Below are positions 47,001-57,414 of a DNA stretch of 64,000 bases, in pieces. Every line of letters begins with the position of its first letter. Within the stretch, counting starts at the first letter, position 1. The stretch lies in the NCBI GenBank assembly GCA_033182465.1, contig CP137323.1:1426001-1490000 (forward strand), read 5' to 3'. A program made the translations under genes and the position numbers. The notes under the pieces are model-generated. The model did not search any database, was not told the DNA's origin, and saw only the letters and a program-made list of their open reading frames with translations. Source of the stretch: Sanghuangporus weigelae. Lineage: Eukaryota > Basidiomycota > Agaricomycetes > Hymenochaetales > Hymenochaetaceae.

Positions 47001-47380
47001 AATGGTGGAGAAAAGTGGAGTAAAGTGGAGACAGGATGAGTAAGAAATAGGACGGAAAATGGAATATCTGGGAGCATAAATAGTTGTAGGATTAGGCCCT
47101 CATTTCCCTATCTTTTGATCCTCTTAACACACTGGTGTAAAGCTTGCCCTACAGCGAGCTATTACTGTGTGCTTTGTACTATCACGCCTCTTGGAAATCC
47201 CAATCTGCTTTACTATCACCTCGTATCTGAAAGCATCCATAACTCGGACCGCGACGAGGAAGGCTAGTAAAGGACCGCGTGGTACAGCCAGACGTGGGTA
47301 GATAAGATCACCTCTGCACAACACACTGCTGCTTAGGCAAAAGGATCGAACCGGTGTAACCCCGGGCCTACTCCCTAACA
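44056..47380 (-). mobile_element. Nested 3.3-kb insertion inside pol (TG...CA ends, 5-bp target duplication)
   Basis: On the plus strand it starts TGAAAGGATCC and ends CCCTAACA, flanked by ACCTA at 44051-44055 and 47381-47385. Removing it and one ACCTA rejoins the protease and RT reading frames. TG...CA ends and a 5-bp duplication fit an LTR retrotransposon, but no direct repeat of the ends was found and no coding domain was seen. It is richer in G+C than its host and contains internal repeats. It may be a large non-autonomous derivative; orientation is unknown. Confidence 0.75.
44804..45090. repeat. Two tandem units of about 183 bp in the nested insertion
   Basis: ATAAAATGGAGTGAGTGGCT (from 44804) recurs as ATAAACTGGAGTGAAAGGCT (from 44987), and AATAGAGGGGTGCCGGA recurs as AATAGAGGGGCGCCGGA 183 bp later. 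The units are diverged but clearly aligned over about 100 bp. Confidence 0.7.
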
Positions 47381-47872
47381 ACCTAGGATGATGTCGTAAT
47401 TGTCCAAATTCATAATGTCGAAGTGATGTTTTGAGTTGATAGTGCCGAATCTCAACTCAGCTTCGCTACAGTAAGTAACTTTAGTTCTAGATCCTTGAGC
47501 TGCTAACTGTACTGACAATGGTTTTTCTAAAGGTATTCTTTTCACGCCTATTTGGTCTGCAAATTTCGTTGACATGAAGTCTGCTAGCGATCCTGAATCG
47601 ACTAATGCTCTAGCAGCTTTGCCATTGATATGCACAATCACTATAATTGGTCTAGGTATGTGCCGTTTGAAATCTTTAGCATAAGCTGATGTTCTTTCCA
47701 CTCTTGGTATAGCAGTTGATTTTATTATTTCTTTGCTAACTCCCATGGCCAAACTGGTAAGAGTTTCATTATCTGTGTTAGTCGCTCGGTTTCCTAACTG
47801 ATTCAAAGTTTCTGCTACGATTCCTCGAATCTCACCATTGGTTAGTGTCATTTCATTATCATTGATTGACAT
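47375..47872 (-). pseudogene. Aspartic protease domain of the chromovirus
   Basis: 165-codon frame. The active-site motif is ALVDSGSLADFMS (DSG), preceded by IIVIVHINGKAAR and followed by QIGVKRIPL and NYDIILG, the classic retroviral-type protease layout. The last codon(s) belong to the nested insertion, which splits the ILG-TPFL motif. Confidence 0.85.
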
Positions 47873-47884
47873 TTGATTAACTTC

Positions 47885-48865
47885 TCATCTGTTAGGTCTT
47901 CTATTGTGTCTTCTTCGGTTACGGGGGCGTTGCGATGGTTCCGCTTGCGGAATCGGCGTATTGAACCATTCTGGTTTGAAGAAATGTTCAAGACCTGGGC
48001 CATCTATCAAGTTACTTATCTCAGGTTCGAAATGTTTGTCTATTGTGAGTGATACGTCATTCACGTATATCATTTTCGAGGAGTACCTAACTTGTCTAGC
48101 TATTGCGTACCAGATTCGAATGTTGAAATTAGGTGACATTGCTAACTTTATTGGTAGTTTGTATTCATCTCTATCCCACCAATCCAAAACTAGGTAATGT
48201 TCATCTATTTTCTGTACGTCGAATCTGATTCCTTTGTTATACCTTTGTTTCCAGGATTTAACACATTTTTGTTCGAAAGGGTAAGGCATTCCTGCTGTGA
48301 AACTTAAAATTGCACCTAATGCGTATGGATCACGAAAAGGTAATAGACCGGTAGGTCTATAATATAGCTTGGTACGGTCTGGTAAGAGTTCTTCATAATT
48401 GTCCAGACGTGATCGGACTAATATTGTCTCTTTTCTTCGAGGTTTCGGTACTTCGAAACTGGGAATTAACAAATCCGTACGTTCGTAACCGAACGTCTCT
48501 TGAATTATTTTGTAGTTGTAATAATGATCTGTCATGATACAAGGTTCGTCATATTGTTCATCTTGTTCGTCTACACCCATCATTGCTGAGCTTATTACAT
48601 GTTGTCCTAAATTGACAGCATTCGATTGAGTGACTAACTCAATATCAAGGTATTGTTGGTCATTTTTCATTTCCTTAAGCTTGTCTAATGCTGCGTAATT
48701 CACAGTAATCTCTTTCTCCTCTGTTTTAGGTTTGACAGAATTGGTTTCCATCTTTACTGTACTTCTGGTAGGACAATCTTTTGCAAAATGACCAGTTTGC
48801 TCACAAATAAAACATTGATCTTTAGCTCGCATTTCATCAAGTTTTTCTTTACTATGTTTCTTCAC
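47885..48865 (-). pseudogene. Nucleocapsid zinc knuckle and linker
   Basis: 326-codon frame starting near the capsid end. The knuckle is CFICEQTGHFAKDC (C-x2-C-x4-H-x4-C), which binds RNA. A long linker of about 270 residues without known motifs follows, ending in an Arg/Asn-rich tail (RPRNRRRHNRRPNR) closed by a TGA that separates it from the protease. Confidence 0.85.
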
Positions 48866-48907
48866 ATATGTATCTGTGGGTCTCCTTTCCTTGTTTGTGT
48901 TATTTCT

Positions 48908-49615
48908 TCATTGACCTCTATCATTTTTGTTTCGATTTGTAGACTTCGGGCTCATACTATTCGATGTGACATTTGACCGCTGTCTTTTGTCACGTGACCG
49001 TTCGTTTAGTTCGTTTCGCCTTTTAGACTTCCAGTAAGGTTTCTTCTTGTCCTCATATGTGCATCTCGGATTATCTGGACGTTCATTACGAGATTTATTA
49101 AACTTTGGCTTGTCTGCAAAGTAAGTTTCATGCCATTTTATTCCTATTGCTTCATTAGCCCATTCGATACTGATGAGACGATCTCGTAGATCACTCATGC
49201 TTACTGCATCTGGACTCAAGTTATCGAGTCGTAATTGTCTTTGATATTGGGGATGTAAGCTGTCCCAAATCTTTCTAATATGATCCCTTACTGATATATC
49301 TCCTAGATTCTCTTCTAGTATTCCGATATCATACAAATACTTTTGTATGTTTCTTCGACCTTGTTTGTTCTGATTAAATTGTTTTCGTAAGTCTTCAGAG
49401 TAATTCACTGGAAAACAGTAATTCATCAATTCTTCATAGAGCTTTTTGAGAGTCCATTTTCGATAATCAACGCCTATGTGCTGTCGGTAGAAATCCATAG
49501 CTTTGCCTTTCAGAAAGGTAGGTAATACTCCAACTTGTTCTTTCGGTATTTTGTCTAATCCAGTGTAACGCATGTACAGATTAGTTTCTGTGATGAATTT
49601 GCTGTACCTATTCAT
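48908..49615 (-). pseudogene. Gag capsid region
   Basis: 235-codon frame with the retrotransposon-gag pattern: FLKGKAMDFYRQHIG, WTLKKLYEELMNYCFP and IQKYLYDIGILEENLGDIS. It ends in a basic region (ERSRDKRQRSN). It is separated from both neighbours by single TGA codons in the same frame, so the original gag was one long frame. Confidence 0.85.
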
Positions 49616-49657
49616 ATTAGGTTCCCCATCATATGGGTTTGAAGGTACGGCTTTTAT

Positions 49658-51668
49658 TCATGCAGTCTGTATTTTCAATCTCATTATATCACGCTTCCAT
49701 TTGCGTTTAGCACTTTTCTTCTTCTTTTTAGTTCGTTCGGAATCACTTGAGTCGATACTGGAAGGTCCCAGTAAAGTGTTGTCATCCGAATTATCAGGAC
49801 TACTAGGTGAACTAGGTGAGCTTGAAGAGTCACTCGAGTCTGAAGGACTCGATGGTTTTCTTGACGACTGACAAATAACTTGTTTTAGGAAACTGTGTTT
49901 ATCTAGGTTATCGATTGGTTTCGCTGAGGCGAACCTTTCTCGGTATTTCTTTTTCGTTTCCTTTTCTTTCTTTCTATCACGCTTATCTTTGTTTTTCATC
50001 TTCTTAGATTCATCAGGCCTCGTTTGGCCTTTGCCAGTAAGTTTGACAAGTTTACGAATCGCTCGGGTGGGTCCTAATTGTTCCGTTTCAGAAGTTTCAT
50101 TCTCTTCCGTACTAGTATCAGACGAGTCTCCTCCGCCTCGTCTCTCGTCATCGGAACCATCAGAGCTTGGCCCTGAGTTATCAGGAGGTCCTCTGCGAGG
50201 TGGATGCGTCTCTTCATCTCCCGAGAAGGTATCAGGTATCGGACTATGCTTGATGTTCTTCTCCTTCTTTTGGAATTCTACAGTCCTTTGTCCTGAGCTG
50301 CGCGATTTTGATCTTGATTTGTATCTCCGGTGAGTTCTTACTCTCTCTTTTCTTTCTTTTTCTGACATATTCAGACCAGATGGTCCGGGACGATCCTGAT
50401 ACAGGGTCGGAACACGCTGCATGGGCACGTGTCATCCCTCAAGTTCTCTTTGTTCTTGGAGAAGACGTTCCTCTCGGACCGAAAGTAAGTATTCCATTTG
50501 CTTATCGATGTCATCAATGATGGAGAAAGCTAACCCAGTATTTTCATAGTTCCTTGGATCAGGGTATTTTCCCTTATCGCTCGGTTGCATGTAGATACCC
50601 GAGGTGAATTCCTCCTGATCAAAGCTGGAAACTATAGGTGAGATTTCATCTGATTTGTTTGCTCTCTGTCCATAAATCGCGATGGCACTAGCTTGTGCCC
50701 ATTCGCAAACTTCGTCAGTTTTCTGACGGCGTCTTTCCTCAAATTTTCGAGTCTTTCTTTGTGCTTTACGTTCCAATTTACTGCTGTAACTTATACCTGA
50801 AGATGTGTTGTCCTCCTCCTCTTGCTCGTCAAGCTTTACCGTTTCCTTGCTTGCCGAGTCGGTGCGTGTCTTATCTTTGTATTTCTTTGCAAATTGACTA
50901 ATATCTTTGCCCAGTTCTTCGACTCGTCTGTCAAACGAGTCATATCTGTCTGATGAGACTACGAAACGATTATTAAAGGTTCCCAAGAGTTCTTTGTTCA
51001 AATTTTGAGTGCCTCTGCTTAATCTTTGATAGGGAGTTTCAAATATCGGGTGTTCTGGTGACGATTTGTCACCATCACTCGATCTTTCGTCATTGTGCCT
51101 CGTTCCATGTCGGTGAGTTACCGTACGAAATCCTTCTTCGTCTTCTAAGGTCTTATGAGTTATTTCACTAGGAACGGTTCGGTATTCACTCTGAGGAGTA
51201 GGTTCATTCTTCTGAACTTCTTCCGCTACTGAACTAACACTTTCTTTGGTTGTTACGGTTTCTATGGTATGTGCGGCCGAGGGGAAGTATCCCGCCGGCC
51301 TCCAAGCGAGTAAAGAGGACGTCTCTCTGTCATTTACTGGTAGGGTACTGACCCCCGGCCCTCGCCCTTCTGAGGCGGCCCACAGCGGCATCAAGCGGTA
51401 CATTTGCTTGGGAAATACTTTGGGGGGACTCTACTGCCCCTGATGCTGCAGCTAGACTATGTAAGTCTTTATCTTTGTTGTCGTTGTCATTACCTTCTGA
51501 CGACTTGCTCATCTCGAGTTGTCGTTTCGAGTTAGGGGAGAGCTGATCCTCAGCTGCTCCAAATGAACCCCTTTGTCTGTAGGTCCATCTCTTGATCAGT
51601 ACGTCTCGATCAACTTCGCACGGGATTCCCTTCATGGAACGCAATGCTAAAACGTTACGGGTGGCCAT
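49658..51668 (-). pseudogene. Gag N-terminal, low-complexity acidic/basic region in pieces
   Basis: Three frames: 51668-51330, 51403-50432 and 50428-49658. The last two are in the same frame, split by one TGA after QRELEG. The first overlaps and needs a frameshift. The composition is Ser/Asp/Glu- and Lys/Arg-rich (RYKSRSKSRSSGQ, KKKKKSAKRKWKRD), with no fold recognised. The likely start is the ATG at 51668, about 170 bp from the 5' LTR. Confidence 0.65.
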
Positions 51669-51836
51669 AGATATGGTGAGTACTCAAAGAAACTTTACAA
51701 GACTGATTGAAACTGATTGAAACTTAGCTGTTTTTGTGAGTTTTCGAATGATGAGTCAACTATGCGGGTACCGGTAGGTTGATCAGACCTCCTTTGGCTC
51801 CTCGACAACGTCGACTAGTATAATAATGAGTTCAGA

Positions 51837-52092
51837 TGTTAAGCAAGACGGATATTCGGTCACACTGAAGAATTCTCCTGGAGCTCAGTTCACACGTCTA
51901 CTGACTGGAATAACCGTAGTATTGTGTGTATAATGAGAGAGGAGAATCCTCCTTACATGTCGCTATCTACTTGCTATTTAAACTAAAATACATGAGGCAT
52001 AACATGAGGGAAATAGTGCTATACTTAATCCGACTTTCCTGATCTTAAGTAATCAGTACTCAGATAATACGAGTGACCGTTACATCGTCACA
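51837..52092 (-). repeat. 5' LTR of the chromovirus (right in window)
   Basis: Begins TGTTAAGCAAGACGGATATT and ends ATCGTCACA on the plus strand, then ATGTA (52093-52097). It is nearly identical to the left LTR. In coding orientation this is the promoter LTR. Confidence 0.9.
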
Positions 52093-52097
52093 ATGTA

Positions 52098-52580
52098 CTC
52101 CCGTAGGTTTCTTGGAGTCCACACTGGTGACGTGAAGATGGTTAAATTCTTTTATATCATCTACAAACCTCCAAATCTGCCGGCTGTTGCTTAATGATTC
52201 AGTGAGCTTCTCGTAGAATGACTGTATAGTGAACGGCCTTGTATGTGCCCAGGCTCAGTTCTATAATAGTTCAAAGAGCTACAAAACAGACGAGTACAGT
52301 ACAAGAGTAGCATAGTACTTCATGAGTGGAAGCATTCCGGCAAGACAATGACAGCAAAAACAGACAGATACGCGTGAAAGTCCGAATACTGAAAAGAAAA
52401 AGGAGACGCCGAAGACTGATCATGGTATGAGCAAGGATACAAATGACAAAGGAAAAGAATTTTAAGAAATGGCGGGTTATGCGCCGTCAGTGGCAAAGAA
52501 TTTACAATGAAGCAAGCGAGATGATCAATCAAACACGTGAGGTGATGCTTACGCCAACAACTTAGGGCCGAGCCGAGCCT
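52098..52580. repeat. Array spacer F/G, right part
   Basis: Continues the spacer interrupted by the chromovirus and is nearly identical to 35800-36275, including the CACGTGAGG motif shortly after the copy G stop codon. Confidence 0.7.
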
Positions 52581-54308
52581 TCAAAACCGACGCGCACGCT
52601 TAACACCTTTACTTGAGCCTTCGCCTCTATCATCCTCTTCTTTTTCAGTGTGTCTACCCATGCTCCTCAACCATCGCTTTTCCTCGTCGACGAGACTCGG
52701 GTCGTCAACGCTGACGTAGTCGGATACGGTAGAGTCCGTCCTTCTTTTCGCCGCCAAATTCCTTTCGTGTCCATCACGCAAGTGACGGACGAATTGGTCG
52801 CGTGTTCCGCGAGAGAAGGACGTACCACAAAGGCAGGTGTATGCGCTCACCTGCAGGTGCACCTCCGATACATGGCGTGGTAAGCCCGTGTTGGGCCCGA
52901 CGGTTTTCAATGATCCTCTATCGTCTGCCCACATACATCGTTCGTTCGTTCGGCGTCTGGGGCATTCGAGCTTGCCACCGGGATGTTGAGCCAAATAGGC
53001 ATCGACATGGTAGGCAATGTGAGAACGAATGGTTCCGGCATCGAAGGATGCTAGACACCTTCCGTCCGGCAGAGCATCGTGGGCCGGGAATGGACAGGAC
53101 CATCTGTCCGAAGTGCTATGAACGGGCTCAATGCCGAACCGATAAATAATAAAATCGGTTGACAACGGGTTCGAGCCAGTGATTTTTGCCTTTCCTTTTC
53201 TATTTGCTGTCTTGCCTCGTTTGATAGCCTTTCCGGGAGACTTGCGAGCGTTATTGTTGCCTAAGTACGTCGGACTGTTTACTTGACCATCGCGTTTCCT
53301 TTTCAAACAAGGACCACTTGATTCGAATGTGACTGTGTCCGCATTGTGCTTCGGCTGAGCTGTGCGTGGCTCAGTCTGCACCACAGAAGAGGTTTCATCT
53401 TTCGGTGTTGAAATCAGCTCCTCTGACGGAGGGCTCACGGATAAGGCCACAGTCATTGTTCTAGGCGTACTTATTATTAACAGACCACTGAAAGGAAGGA
53501 GATAAAGCGCGTACGGTGTCTCTTCTCTCTCAGGCAACGCGTCATCACCAGAGTTTGATGCAGAATCCTCGGCTGGATATTCATCCGTCTGTCCCTCCAA
53601 CGATTCATCCACCGTGTAACTGGTCATCACTGGCTCACCAGTGAACCTATTAGATTCGATGCGTTCATCTGTGATGTAGAACGCATATTTTTTCAGAAGA
53701 TCCATGAAGTTGTGTAATCTTATGGAGGAATGTTCATAAGTTCCGATTTCATGAACAAAAAAACAATATGCGCACCTTAGGTGAGCAATAGCTTCTGCCG
53801 ATTGTACTAGATGATCCGAAGAAAAGCTCTTTTTCGACGATTCACCTTCGGCAAGGACTGATGGTCCTGAGCTACTATGACAGGCAGTGTGGCATAGTGG
53901 ATCTGTAGTGGTGTCGGTTGGTGGCCCGAACAGGTTGAGCGATACGTTGAATCTGATTGCGGGAAAGGTATGATCAGCAAAAAGCAAATCAGACAAATGA
54001 TTGTCGTACCCATCTTCTACAGGTTGGAGAAGGCTTTCCAGCCTCTCCAAGGACCCCTCGATTTCGATAGGATTGTCGTCGGGAGCCCCGAACAATTCAT
54101 CGTCAGGCATATTCATAAAGTCCAGCCCGGAGCTCGTCTCCTCCAGGAGAGCGCTTTCAGTCGTGTCAGTGCGCGTAAGAGGATCAGTTATATACGATGG
54201 ATGTGCTTACTTAGGTGTTGCTTTGGAATCTACATTATCTTTAGACGCGTCAGTGGTTTGGGACGATGTGGATGAAGGAGAATACGAACGACTGTGAGTG
54301 TAGGACAT
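52581..54308 (-). CDS. Array copy G: three-finger C2H2-like protein; last three introns are open in frame
   Basis: ATG at 54308 (MSYTHSRSYSPSST), first intron with GTAAGC donor. From 54116 to 52581 the sequence is a single 511-codon frame, because introns 2, 3 and 4 (57, 57 and 54 bp) have lengths divisible by three and no stops. Their splice sites are still present. Conserved parts: NMPDDELFGAPDDN, SLERLESLLQPVEDG, NFMDLLKKYAFYITDERIE and a KRKRD linker. The three fingers follow (CPFPAHDALPDGRC, CPRRRTNERCMWADDRG, CLCGTSFSRGTRDQFVRHL), then KGVKRARRF. The protein would be about 470-530 residues depending on splicing. All finger residues are kept. Confidence 0.8.
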
Positions 54309-55739
54309 GGTGGTTTAAATTCAAGAGAACAGATGGCCACAGGGACCACGTATCACGAATAGGGTCAAAGTACGAGATGGAATGCCTTGTGGATAAAGCA
54401 GTGGGAGGAGAGAATACAAAGAGACGAGGAGGAACGCGACGCGTTTTATTTGTCTGCTTATGTCATCTCAGCTTTGACAAACAAAGCCAAACGCGTCGCG
54501 TTTCTCTTGGGAATGTCGCGTAACGACAGCTCAATTCATCGTTTGATAGTGAGATCGTCGTATATTGAAGGAAATGGCAGATTGAAACCGCGGACGCCGC
54601 CGAAGAGCATGTTTCAACGAAAGGGACTTGTAAAGACGGAAGAATAATATGCCAGTAATTTCTCTTGTTGTCCGCAATACACCAAGCCACGGTACATGGT
54701 TCTATCGTATGCTACCTATCTTGGGTCTTTTCGTGTCTGAATTAGGAAACTATGAGCTTTTTTTCGTTTGACGAGCGCAGAATGATGCTACCCGCGATTG
54801 GCGGTACTGCCAGTCGCAACAACATTGACAACTCAAGTAACAATTCGTACAGAAACACTGATTGTGACTGGGATTCTTGGACAGAGATATGCTTACCCCC
54901 TCCCCCACCAGACATCCTTCTGTCAGAGAGGGAGCAGCATCTCGTACGTACAGGTCACCACGAGCACAAAAAATCGGTCGAGCTTCTACGCGTCTTTGTC
55001 TTCGCTGTTTCCTGTTGTGTAATTCGATATGTTCCAAACATTGTCTCCTGTGGTGAACTGTTGACTAAAGTGAATGCCCGTCCTCGTACATTCATTTCAA
55101 TTTGCCATTCCTATAGTGACTCATTCTTCGAGAGAGTGTAATGCGCCACGGCATTGTATCGTGGTCCAATATGATGAAGTGAATCTCATCCCCATGCATC
55201 ACTCATATTGCCATGAAATCCCATCCGGTGCGCGAGTATTAAGACTTAGTACAGAAATGTACTCCTGTAGGTTTCTTGGAGTCCACACTGGTGACGTGAA
55301 GACGGTTAAATTCTTTTATATCATCTACAAACCTCCAAATCTGCCGGCTGTTGCTTAATGATTCAGTGAGCTTCTCGTAGAATGACTGTATAGTGAACGG
55401 CCTTGTATGTGCCCAGGCTCAGTTCTATAGTAGTTCAAAGAGCTACAAAACAGACGAGTACAGTACAAGAGTAGCATAGTACTTCATGAGTGGAAGCATT
55501 CCGGCAAGACAATGACAGCAAAAACAGATAGATACGCGTGAAAGTCCGAATAATGAAAATAAAAAGGAGACACCGAAGACTGATCATGGTATGAGCAAGG
55601 ATACAAATGACGAAGGAAAAGAATTTTAAGAAATGGCGGGTTATGCGCCGTCAGTGGCAAAGAATTTACATTTACAATGAAGCGAGATGATCAATCAAAC
55701 ACGTGAGAGATGCTTACAGACAACATTAGGGCCGAGCCT
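54309..55739. repeat. Array spacer G/H
   Basis: Upstream region of copy G with its inverted repeat, then a spacer that is the uninterrupted version of the chromovirus insertion site (ATGTACTCC at 55258), then the copy H downstream block. A 129-codon frame at 54752-55141 is identical to one at 38451 simply because the DNA is; other units break it. Confidence 0.65.
54431..54503. promoter_or_regulatory. CGCG inverted repeat upstream of copy G
   Basis: GGAACGCGACGCGTTT (54431-54446) faces AAACGCGTCGCGTTT (54489-54503), spacer about 42 bp, 123-195 bp before the start codon. Same inner motif TATGTCATCTCAGCTTTGACA as in copy F. Confidence 0.6.
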
Positions 55740-57414
55740 TTAAAACCGACGCGCACGCTTGACACCTTTACTTGAGCCTTCGCCTCTATCATCCTCTTCT
55801 TTTTCAGTGTGTCTACCCATGCTCCTCAACCATCGCTTTTCCTCGTCGACGAGACTCGGGTCGTCAACGCTGACGTAGTCGGGTACGGTAGAGTCCGTCC
55901 TTCTTTTCGCCGCCAAATTCCTTTCGTGTCCATCACGCAAGTGACGGACAAATTGGTCGCGCGTTCCACGAGAGAAGGACGTACCGCAAGGGCAGGTGTA
56001 TGCGCTCACCTGCAGGTGGACCTCCGTTACGTGGCGTGGTAGGCCCGTATTGGGCCCGACAGTTTTCAATGACCCCCTATCGTCTGCCCACATACACCGC
56101 TCGTTCGTTCGGCGTCTGGGGCATTCGAGCTTGCCTCCGGGATGTTGAGCCAAATAGGCATCGACATGGTCAGCAATGTGGGATCGAATGGTCCCTGCGT
56201 CGAAGGTCGATAGACACCTCCCATCCGACAGGGCATCGTGGGCAGGGAATGGACAGGACCACCGGTTGGAGGCGCTATGCACAGGCTTAAGGCCGAATCG
56301 ATAGATTATAAACCCTGTTGACAAGGGGTTCGAGCCCGTAATCTTTGCCTTCCCTTTTATGTTCCTAGCGTTGCCACGTCCATCGGCCGTTCCATTAGAG
56401 TTGCGGCCACTATCGCTGCTCGAAGATCTTGTGTTGTCAATATGGTGGTCGCGTTTTCTTTTTCTTGGACGGAGATTAATTGATTCGAGGTCGTTGGCAT
56501 TTTGTGTTTGGTCCGTCTGTGCTGTGCGTCGGTCAAGTTGCACTACAGAAGGGCCGTCGTCTGTCGGCGTAGAAATTAGGCCCTCTGACGGAGGGCTCGC
56601 AGATGAAGCCAGAGACGATGCTCTAGGCACAATTATTGTCAATAGATCATGGGGATGGAGAGGGAAGGGCGCATACAGTGTCTCTTCCCTCTTGTCCGAC
56701 GCGTCCTTTACGGAATGCGAGACAGAATCTTTGACTGGATGTTCATCCGTCTTTCCCCCCAACGATTCATCCGCTGTGTAACTGGTCATCACTTGATTCA
56801 GGAGATCCATGAAATTGTCTAAGCTTATGGAGGGAATGCTCATAAGTTTCGATTTCATGAACAAAGAAACAATATGCACACCTTAGGCGAGCAATAGTTT
56901 TTGCCGACTGTACTAAGCGGCCATTCGGAAAGAAGCTCGTTTGCAATGAGTCCTCTTCGGTGGGGACTGTCGGTCCCGAGGTACTATGGCAAGTATCGCT
57001 ACATAGTGGATCTATGATGTTTTCACGTGGTGGCTCGGTCAGGCTGAGCGATACGTCGAATCTGAATGCGGGAAAAGAGTCAGCAGCCGGCAGATCATGC
57101 AGGTGATTCACGTACCCATCTTCTACAGGCTGGAGAAGGCCTTCCAGCCTCTCCAGAGATTCCTCGATTTCGACAGGATTGTCGTCGGGAGCCCCGAACA
57201 ATTCATCGTCAGGCATATTCATAAAGTCCAGCCCGGAGCTCGTCCCTTCCAGGAGAGCGCTTTCAATCGTGTCAGTGCGCGTCAGAGGCTCAGTTATATA
57301 CGATGGATGTGCTTACTCAGGTGTTACTTTGGAATCTCCATTATCTTTAGACGCGTCAGTGGTTTGGGACGATGTGGATGAAGGAGAGTACGAACGACTG
57401 TGGGTGTGAGACAT
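55740..57414 (-). CDS. Array copy H: zinc-finger-like protein lacking the QYAFY motif
   Basis: ATG at 57414 (MSHTHSRSYSPSST), the same exon plan as F. Exon 4 reads NFMDLLNQVMTSYTADESL: compared with copy F, 57 bp (19 codons, YAFYITDER to GSP) are missing in frame. The rest is intact: RKRKRD, CPFPAHDALSDGRC, CPRRRTNERCMWADDRG, CPCGTSFSRGTRDQFVRHL and KGVKRARRF. If the lost segment is a binding motif, H would keep the fingers but lose a partner. Its finger exon resembles copy E, its 5' half copy F. Confidence 0.78.

Larger units (their letters stand above)
38961..52092 (-). mobile_element. Ty3/gypsy chromovirus, complete but decayed, 13.1 kb
   Basis: LTRs of about 253 and 256 bp flank a minus-strand coding region with order gag, CCHC zinc knuckle, protease, reverse transcriptase, RNase H, integrase, chromodomain: the Ty3/gypsy chromovirus order. 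Target duplication is ATGTA. A polypurine-like GGAGGGCG lies next to the 3' LTR (39214-39228). No tRNA-type primer site starting TGG was seen beside the 5' LTR. About 9.8 kb remains after subtracting the nested insertion. Premature stops and at least two frameshifts make it non-autonomous. LTR differences are few (about five substitutions, all transitions), so insertion is fairly recent. Confidence 0.93.

Noticed and set aside
47335-47360. GGTTCGATCC (minus strand), resembling a tRNA B box, suggesting a SINE
   Set aside because: No A box at the right distance and no A-rich tail. The site is the terminus of the nested TG...CA insertion, so a single 10-mer is not enough.
47226-47380. Possible LTR of the nested insertion starting TGAAAGCATCC
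   Set aside because: Only the first 11 bases resemble the left end (TGAAAGGATCC). The following 140 bp do not align with 44056 onward, so no LTR is called.
51780-51836. Primer-binding site next to the 5' LTR
   Set aside because: The sequence after the LTR (minus strand TCTGAACTCATT) does not start with TGG or match a tRNA 3' end I can name, so none is annotated.
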